Assembly: GCA_039924845.1 (NCBI GenBank) | Contig: JBDTAC010000025.1 | Location: forward strand, 1 to 56,330 | DNA from: Bacteroidia bacterium | GTDB lineage: Bacteria; Bacteroidota; Bacteroidia; DATLTG01 | Direction: 5' to 3' | Length of the DNA stretch: 56,330 bases | Shown here: positions 51,695-56,330 of the stretch, in pieces | How positions within the stretch are numbered: position 1 is the stretch's first letter | Layout of the letters: each line of letters begins with the position of its first letter | Program-made: the position numbers and the translations under genes | The notes under the pieces: generated by a model | What the model saw: the letters and a program-made list of their open reading frames with translations, nothing else | The model's database searches: none | Told to the model about the DNA's origin: nothing

Positions 51695-51702
51695 TTTTTC
51701 AA
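51682..51702 (+). repeat. AT palindrome containing the WlbA-like stop
   Basis: TCGAAAAAAATAATTTTTCA plus A; TAA 51692-51694 is the stop after R-K-K, and ATG 51713 follows 10 nt later. Confidence 0.65.
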
Positions 51703-51712
51703 GACTGAAAAT

Positions 51713-53002
51713 ATGTATAAAAAACTCCTCAAAAAAGAAGCGAAATTAGCCGTTATTGGCTTGGGATACGTAGGATTGCCCATTGCACTGGCTTTTGCAA
51801 AAAAAATTAAAGTCATCGGATTCGACATCAACGAGGCACGCGTAAACATGATGAAGAAAGGAATTGATCCGAGTCAAGAACTTGATAAGTCGGCGTTTAA
51901 AGGCTGTGACATTGAATTTACCGCTTCGATTGATGTGTTGAAAAAAGCAAATTTTTTCATTGTAGCCGTGCCAACGCCGATTGACGAACATAATTTACCT
52001 GATTTAAAACCTCTGATTGGCGCGTCTAAATCTGTTGGGAAAGCATTGAAAAAGGGAGATTATGTGGTGTATGAATCCACTGTTTATCCAGGTTGTACGG
52101 AAGAAGATTGCATTCCGATTTTGGAAGAAATTTCGAAATTGAAATTCAAAAAAGATTTTAAAGTGGGATATTCTCCAGAACGTATCAATCCAGGCGATAA
52201 GGAACATACGATTACAAAAATTTTAAAAGTTGTTTCGGGATGTGATGAGGAATCCTTGGAAGAAATTGCGAAAACCTATCAAATTATTGTGGAACCAGGC
52301 GTTCACAAAGCACCTTCCATTAAAGTAGCAGAAGCCGCTAAAATCATTGAAAACACCCAGCGAGATGTAAATATTGCTTTGATGAATGAACTTTCCATCA
52401 TCTTCAATAAAATGAATATTAATACGTATGATGTGTTGGAAGCTGCGGGAACAAAATGGAATTTCTTGAAATTTTCTCCAGGACTTGTTGGTGGACACTG
52501 CATTGGCGTGGATCCATATTATTTAACGCACAAAGCGGAAGCCTTGGGTTATCACTCGCGCGTAATTAATTCCGGCAGATACGTAAACGATTCGATGGGG
52601 TTTTATGTCGCAAAAAATACCGTAAAAAAAATAATTGCAGCTGGAAAAAATATTTCTCAAGCCAAGGTTTTAGTGATGGGCGCTACGTTTAAAGAAAATG
52701 TGAGCGACATCCGAAATTCTAAAATTGCAGATGTGGTGAAAGAATTAAAATCGTATTCGGTAAAAGTAGAAGTAACGGATCCGTATGCGGATTCAAAGGA
52801 ATTGGATCACGAATACGGTTTCGGGTTGGTAAAAAATATAGGTAAAAATTACGACGCTGTTATCATCGCGGTTAATCACAAAGAGTATTTGAATTTAGAT
52901 GAAAAATATTTTAAATCTATTTTGTCTAAAAATCCTGTGTTGATTGATGTGAAAGGGATGTACAGAAATAAAATGAAAAATATTACCTATTGGGGATTGT
53001 AG
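51713..53002 (+). CDS. Nucleotide-sugar dehydrogenase, TviB/WbpA/WbpO-like
   Basis: 429 residues. G-L-G-Y-V-G-L-P (about 17-24, NAD), V-P-T-P-I (about 85-89), K-V-A-E-A-A-K-I-I-E-N-T-Q-R (about 204-217), catalytic Cys in G-G-H-C-I-G-V-D (about 264) and A-T-F-K-E-N-V-S-D-I-R-N-S. These identify UDP-HexNAc 6-dehydrogenases of the TviB type, giving UDP-GlcNAcA (or GalNAcA). It supplies the uronic acid for the WlbA-like dehydrogenase and for the TviC-like epimerase downstream. A 42-nt repeat separates it from rmlB. Confidence 0.92.
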   Translation: MYKKLLKKEAKLAVIGLGYVGLPIALAFAKKIKVIGFDINEARVNMMKKGIDPSQELDKSAFKGCDIEFTASIDVLKKANFFIVAVPTPIDEHNLPDLKPLIGASKSVGKALKKGDYVVYESTVYPGCTEEDCIPILEEISKLKFKKDFKVGYSPERINPGDKEHTITKILKVVSGCDEESLEEIAKTYQIIVEPGVHKAPSIKVAEAAKIIENTQRDVNIALMNELSIIFNKMNINTYDVLEAAGTKWNFLKFSPGLVGGHCIGVDPYYLTHKAEALGYHSRVINSGRYVNDSMGFYVAKNTVKKIIAAGKNISQAKVLVMGATFKENVSDIRNSKIADVVKELKSYSVKVEVTDPYADSKELDHEYGFGLVKNIGKNYDAVIIAVNHKEYLNLDEKYFKSILSKNPVLIDVKGMYRNKMKNITYWGL

Positions 53003-53082
53003 AGTGGTTACGAATTACAAATCAATACGAATTTACCAATAGAGAGTGGTTACGAATTACAAATCAACACGAATTTACGAAT
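53001..53082. repeat. Direct repeat, two 40-nt copies, 42-nt period
   Basis: AGAGTGGTTACGAATTACAA begins at 53001 and again at 53043; the 40-nt copies differ at two positions. The first overlaps the stop codon of the dehydrogenase. ACGAATTAC-type repeats like this are common intergenic material in environmental Bacteroidota (recalled, not searched). Confidence 0.8.
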
Positions 53083-53104
53083 AGCAAATTATTATAATTC
53101 TTAG

Positions 53105-54157
53105 ATGAAAAAAATTTTAATCACTGGAGGTGCCGGATTTATTGGTTCTCACGTAGTTCGTTTGTTTGTAAATAAATATCCGGATTATCATATTGTGAAT
53201 TTAGATATGCTCACGTACGCTGGCAATCTCGCTAATTTAAAGGATATTGAAAAAAAATCGAATTACGAATTTGTAAAAGGTGATATTGTTAATGCTAATT
53301 TTATTTCGAATTTATTTGAGAAAAATAATTTTTTTGGCGTTGTTCATTTAGCCGCTGAAAGCCACGTAGACAGAAGTATTTCCAATCCTTTGGAATTTGT
53401 AATGACGAATGTAATCGGCACCGTAAATTTATTGAACGCTGCAAAAAGCAGTTGGAAAAATAATTTTTCAGAGCATCGTTTTTATCATGTTTCCACAGAT
53501 GAAGTGTATGGCTCTTTGGGTGAAACAGGAATGTTTACGGAAAAAACTTCATATGATCCACACAGTCCGTATTCCGCATCCAAAGCGAGTTCCGACCATT
53601 TTGTGCGCGCGTATCACGATACTTTTCAATTGCCTATTGTAATTTCGAATTGCTCCAACAATTACGGATCTTTTCATTTTCCAGAAAAATTAATTCCACT
53701 TTCCATTCACAATATAAAAAATAACAAAGCCATTCCTATTTACGGAAAAGGTGAGAATGTGCGTGATTGGCTGTTTGTAGAAGATCATGCACGCGCCATT
53801 GATACTATTTTCCATCATGGAAAAAATGGAGAAACGTATAATATTGGTGGAAATAATGAATGGACAAATATCGATTTAATTCGTTTGTTGTGTAAAATTA
53901 TGGACAAGAAATTAAATCGTGCAGAAGGTGAATCAGCAAAGCTGATAACGTTTGTGAAAGACCGTGCTGGACATGATTTGCGCTATGCGATTGATTCTTC
54001 AAAACTTCAAAAGGAATTGGATTGGAAACCGAGTTTACAATTTGAAGAAGGCTTGGAAAAAACCGTTGATTGGTATTTGAAAAACGAAGTGTGGTTGAAC
54101 AATGTAACTTCTGGAGATTATCAGAAATACTACGAAAATCAATACGTTAAAAGATAA
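53105..54157 (+). CDS. rmlB: dTDP-glucose 4,6-dehydratase
   Basis: 350 residues. G-G-A-G-F-I-G-S-H (8-16, NAD), A-A-E-S-H-V-D-R-S-I (about 81-90), S-T-D-E-V-Y-G-S-L-G (about 128-137), Y-S-A-S-K-A-S-S-D (about 156-164, catalytic YxxxK), and G-N-N-E-W-T-N. Dehydrates dTDP-glucose to the 4-keto-6-deoxy sugar for rhamnose or related sugars. rmlA, rmlC and rmlD are not here. Two palindrome copies lie in frame (53318-53336 and 53453-53471), read as E-K-N-N-F-F and W-K-N-N-F-S. It is the only gene here with two. Confidence 0.94.
   Translation: MKKILITGGAGFIGSHVVRLFVNKYPDYHIVNLDMLTYAGNLANLKDIEKKSNYEFVKGDIVNANFISNLFEKNNFFGVVHLAAESHVDRSISNPLEFVMTNVIGTVNLLNAAKSSWKNNFSEHRFYHVSTDEVYGSLGETGMFTEKTSYDPHSPYSASKASSDHFVRAYHDTFQLPIVISNCSNNYGSFHFPEKLIPLSIHNIKNNKAIPIYGKGENVRDWLFVEDHARAIDTIFHHGKNGETYNIGGNNEWTNIDLIRLLCKIMDKKLNRAEGESAKLITFVKDRAGHDLRYAIDSSKLQKELDWKPSLQFEEGLEKTVDWYLKNEVWLNNVTSGDYQKYYENQYVKR
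53318..53336 (+). repeat. AT palindrome in rmlB (first)
   Basis: GAGAAAAATAATTTTTTTGG, in frame as E-K-N-N-F-F-G. Confidence 0.5.
53453..53471 (+). repeat. AT palindrome in rmlB (second)
   Basis: TGGAAAAATAATTTTTCAGA, in frame as W-K-N-N-F-S-E. Confidence 0.55.
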
Positions 54158-54220
54158 TTCTTTCGTTTCGAGTTTATGAAAATATTCTTTAAAATTTTTA
54201 TTTAAAATCTGAAACAAATC

Positions 54221-55216
54221 GTGTACGCTACTAAATTTCATTCAAACGATTTATCCGAAAAAACTTTTTTAGTTACAGGTGGCGCGGGTTTTATTGGATC
54301 CAACATTGTAGAATATTTATTGAAATACAATGCCGGAAAAGTAATTGTACTCGATAATTTAGCAACAGGTTTTAAGAAAAATATCGAGCCATTTCTGAAT
54401 TCTGAAAATTTTATTTTCATCGAAGGTGATATTTGCAACCTCGATGATTGCAGAAAAGCCTGCGAAAATGTGGATTATGTTTTTCACGAAGCTGCGCTTG
54501 GTTCCGTTCCAAGATCCATCAAAAACCCTTTAGATACACATCATGTAAATGCTACCGGCTTTATAAATATGTTGATTGCTGCGCGCGATGCAAACGTGAA
54601 ACGCTTGGTGTACGCCAGTTCTTCGTCGGTTTATGGCGACAGTAAAATTTTACCGAAAGTAGAAGAAATTACCGGAAAACAATTATCGCCTTATGCGGTT
54701 TCGAAAATGGTGGATGAGTTGTACGGAGAAATTTTTTCGAAGACGTATAACATGGAAATTATCGGGCTTCGTTATTTCAATATTTTCGGACCGAGACAAA
54801 ATCCAGAAGGCGAATATGCTGCTGCCATTCCTTTGTTCATAGATGCATTGCTTCAAAATATATCGCCGAAAATAAATGGAGATGGAAATCAAACACGTGA
54901 TTTTACTTTCGTGGAAAATGCTGTACAAGCAAATATAAAAGCCATGTTTGCTTCGGAAAATAATTTTCAAGGAAGTGTTTTTAACGTTGCTTTTGGCGAA
55001 CGCGTTTCGCTTAATCACTTGATAAAGATTTTAAGAAAATTATGTAAGGCAACTGTCGAAACTACTTATAGGAGCGAACGAGTAGGAGATGTGCGCGATT
55101 CTTTAGCAGATATTTCGAAAGCAAAAAAAGAGTTGAATTATTATCCTGAAATAACTATTGAAACTGGTTTGAAAATAACCTTGGATTGGTTTGAGTCGTT
55201 TGTCAATAAGGCTTAA
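54221..55216 (+). CDS. SDR epimerase, TviC/WbpP-like (UDP-HexNAc(A) 4-epimerase)
   Basis: 331 residues from GTG 54221. G-G-A-G-F-I-G-S-N (about 21-29), S-S-S-V-Y-G-D (about 131-137), Y-A-V-S-K (about 152-156, catalytic) and L-R-Y-F-N-I-F-G-P-R-Q-N-P mark the WbpP/TviC group, which interconverts UDP-GlcNAc(A) and UDP-GalNAc(A). With the TviB-like dehydrogenase it could make UDP-GalNAcA, as in Vi antigen. The 63-nt gap upstream is AT-rich with no obvious signal. Confidence 0.9.
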   Translation: MYATKFHSNDLSEKTFLVTGGAGFIGSNIVEYLLKYNAGKVIVLDNLATGFKKNIEPFLNSENFIFIEGDICNLDDCRKACENVDYVFHEAALGSVPRSIKNPLDTHHVNATGFINMLIAARDANVKRLVYASSSSVYGDSKILPKVEEITGKQLSPYAVSKMVDELYGEIFSKTYNMEIIGLRYFNIFGPRQNPEGEYAAAIPLFIDALLQNISPKINGDGNQTRDFTFVENAVQANIKAMFASENNFQGSVFNVAFGERVSLNHLIKILRKLCKATVETTYRSERVGDVRDSLADISKAKKELNYYPEITIETGLKITLDWFESFVNKA

Positions 55217-55224
55217 ACGAAAAA

Positions 55225-55251
55225 TTGCCTCGCGCTTTATTCGTACATTTG
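55225..55251 (+). promoter_or_regulatory. Promoter TTG-N16-TACATTTG upstream of the PHP phosphatase
   Basis: TTG 55225-55227 and TACATTTG 55244-55251, 19 nt before the GTG start at 55271. Spacing is slightly short. Confidence 0.5.
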
Positions 55252-55270
55252 TATAAAACAACATTCGCCC

Positions 55271-56023
55271 GTGGGATTTTTTAGCAATGTATTTTCTAAA
55301 TCAACAAAAACAGATACCCCTGTAGATTTATCGCAATTGGGCTGTGATGTCCATTCTCACCTCATTCCTGGCATTGACGATGGTGCGCAAACGATGGATG
55401 ATTCAATTAATTTAATTAAAGAATTGTATCATCTGGGATTCAAAAAAATAATTACCACTCCGCACACGATGAGTGATTTTTATCGCAATACTTCTGAAAC
55501 TATTTTAGGAGGCATGGAAAAAGTGCGTGTTGAATTAAAAAACGCAGGAATTCCAGTGCAATTGGAAGCAGCTTCCGAATATTATTTGGATTATGATTTT
55601 GAACAAAAAATAGAAAAAGAACCTTTGCTCACGTTCGGCAAAAAAAAATATTTGCTGTTCGAATTGTCGTTTATTAATCCGCCGGATAATTTATATCAAG
55701 CGATTTTTAACATGCAAATGAAAGGCTATAAACCTGTATTAGCACATCCGGAACGTTATAATTATTGGCATCGAAATTTTAGTAAATACGAAGACTTAAT
55801 AGAGAAAGGTGTTTTGTTGCAAGTAAATTTATCTTCTTTGGCGGGATATTATTCTCCGGAGACAAAAAAAATTGCAGAGCAAATGATTGAAAAAAATATG
55901 ATTTCATTGCTCGGAACCGATTGTCATCACGAACGACATGTTGCCGCAGCCAAAAATGCCTTGTACGAAAAATCACTGCATCAATTGGTGCAAAGTGGCT
56001 TATTGCTGAACAAGGAATTGTAA
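55271..56023 (+). CDS. CpsB/YwqE-type PHP tyrosine phosphatase
   Basis: 250 residues from GTG 55271. PHP metal motifs: D-V-H-S-H-L (about 26-31), G-I-D-D-G-A-Q (about 34-40), T-P-H-T-M (about 64-68), A-H-P-E-R-Y-N-Y-W (about 156-164), and G-T-D-C-H-H-E-R-H (about 215-223). It dephosphorylates the autokinase tail that controls capsule chain synthesis and export. Location at the end of the sugar-nucleotide operon fits a polysaccharide regulator; no Wzc-like kinase in the window. Confidence 0.93.
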   Translation: MGFFSNVFSKSTKTDTPVDLSQLGCDVHSHLIPGIDDGAQTMDDSINLIKELYHLGFKKIITTPHTMSDFYRNTSETILGGMEKVRVELKNAGIPVQLEAASEYYLDYDFEQKIEKEPLLTFGKKKYLLFELSFINPPDNLYQAIFNMQMKGYKPVLAHPERYNYWHRNFSKYEDLIEKGVLLQVNLSSLAGYYSPETKKIAEQMIEKNMISLLGTDCHHERHVAAAKNALYEKSLHQLVQSGLLLNKEL

Positions 56024-56207
56024 CCCTCCTTCTCTTCGTGAATAATTGGAAATGGTAATTTGAGTTGAATGTGCAGATGAAAATTAAGAAAGCAGGAATG
56101 TTATTCTGGAATAATTTGGAATCTACGCGAAAGAAAATAACTCAAACATTTTCAGAAAGAAATTACTCCTTCAACTGCCGCGGACGATACTTCGGGTACG
56201 GAAAGAG
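56024..56207. other. Gap before the insertion element
   Basis: No supported gene. A 45-codon open frame (56077-56214) ends inside the element border; it has a GC-richer C-terminal part (C-R-G-R-Y-F-G-Y-G) and may be a gene fragment, but evidence is thin. Confidence 0.35.
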
Positions 56208-56330
56208 GGTGTAAAATAAAGTGTGTCAATTAAATTAAAAGATTTAAATTGACCAATATGAAAGCAGAAAAATTCGATTTTGAAGCCTTTAAAAAAGAGG
56301 CGCTTCGTAAACTTCGGAATAAAGAACCAG
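56208..56330 (+). mobile_element. Left end of a probable IS256-family insertion sequence
   Basis: GGGTGTAAAATAAAGTGTGT begins at 56208, 50 nt before a transposase-like start, resembling IS256-type terminal inverted repeats. The right end and the target duplication lie outside the window, so the boundary is approximate. Confidence 0.5.
56258..56330 (+). CDS. Transposase N-terminus, IS256-like (partial, runs off right edge)
   Basis: 24 codons from ATG 56258. The text M-K-A-E-K-F-D-F-E-A-F-K-K-E-A-L resembles the opening of Bacteroidota IS256-family (MULE) transposases. Too short for any catalytic residue to be visible, so the assignment rests on the N-terminus and the repeat-like end just upstream. 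It borders the polysaccharide operon and may interrupt or flank its continuation. Confidence 0.5.
   Translation, partial: MKAEKFDFEAFKKEALRKLRNKEP

Noticed and set aside
56077-56214. 45-codon open frame before the IS-like element
   Set aside because: No family resemblance, and its stop falls inside the element border; could be a fragment, but it cannot be supported as a gene.
1-56330. CRISPR array
   Set aside because: The dispersed palindromes are far apart and have no regular spacers; no cas gene is present.
1-56330. tRNA or rRNA genes
   Set aside because: Reading both strands I noticed no cloverleaf with a TTCRA loop or rRNA-like block. A covariance search would be decisive.

Overview
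The window looks like a chromosome segment of an uncultivated or little-studied member of the Bacteroidota. Evidence: low GC; secreted proteins with type IX secretion (T9SS) C-terminal sorting domains (3865-5550 and 45765-48173); a partial Ig-like-repeat adhesin at 1-1744; several starts preceded by the Bacteroidota -7 element TAnnTTTG; almost no Shine-Dalgarno sites; the long IspG form; and Rho with a long N-terminal insertion. I saw no rRNA, tRNA, CRISPR array or prophage. One probable IS256-family element enters at the right edge.

Layout. 1-5550 is a minus-strand surface/secretion block: partial adhesin, small secreted protein, outer-membrane-like protein, Rieske lipoprotein, and a T9SS cargo with a CX4CH motif. 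5754-12597 holds a secreted protein of unknown family, a helical-repeat protein, a TolC plus HlyD-type adaptor pair without its inner-membrane pump, and tsaB. 12561-15667 (minus) holds a YD-repeat-like secreted protein whose end overlaps tsaB tail to tail, and a thioredoxin-fold DUF255 lipoprotein. 15749-20152 (plus) carries a glycosyltransferase, purQ, a MarC-family protein, a membrane-cytochrome c fusion and hflX. 20197-21874 (minus) holds a HAD hydrolase, an SDR-like protein and a small membrane protein. 22013-32232 (plus) carries a metallophosphoesterase, rho, a membrane protein, leuS, tryptophan 2,3-dioxygenase, a GT-C-like membrane protein and ispG. 32332-37687 holds a porin-like protein, an RlmL-type methyltransferase, pfkA, a lysine-rich secreted mini-protein and gap. 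37782-45223 (plus) is a run with a GH3/beta-lactamase-fold fusion, a UPF0316 protein, a permease, a lipoprotein and a class A beta-lactamase-like protein. 45289-49940 holds a Cys-rich lipoprotein, an M1 aminopeptidase with T9SS tail and a second permease. 50067-56023 is a surface-polysaccharide operon for UDP-HexNAc uronic acids (acetyltransferase, WlbA-type and TviB-type dehydrogenases, RmlB, TviC-type epimerase, CpsB-type PHP phosphatase).

The most unusual signal is not a gene. A short AT-rich imperfect palindrome, with core AAAAAATAATTTTT or its complement, occurs about forty times, mostly between genes. It often abuts a start codon (10575, 17666, 35220, 24382, 43985) or contains the upstream gene's stop codon (20890, 22505, 28851, 40749, 43972, 51692). 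The asymmetric core usually points in the direction of transcription, and gene-specific flanks extend the stem in several copies. In-frame copies inside genes read K-N-N-F or K-N-I-F. The best described version is a perfect 42-nt palindrome at 36216-36257. I infer a genome-wide terminator, RNA-processing or translation-coupling element, possibly spread as a repeat family; this has not been tested.
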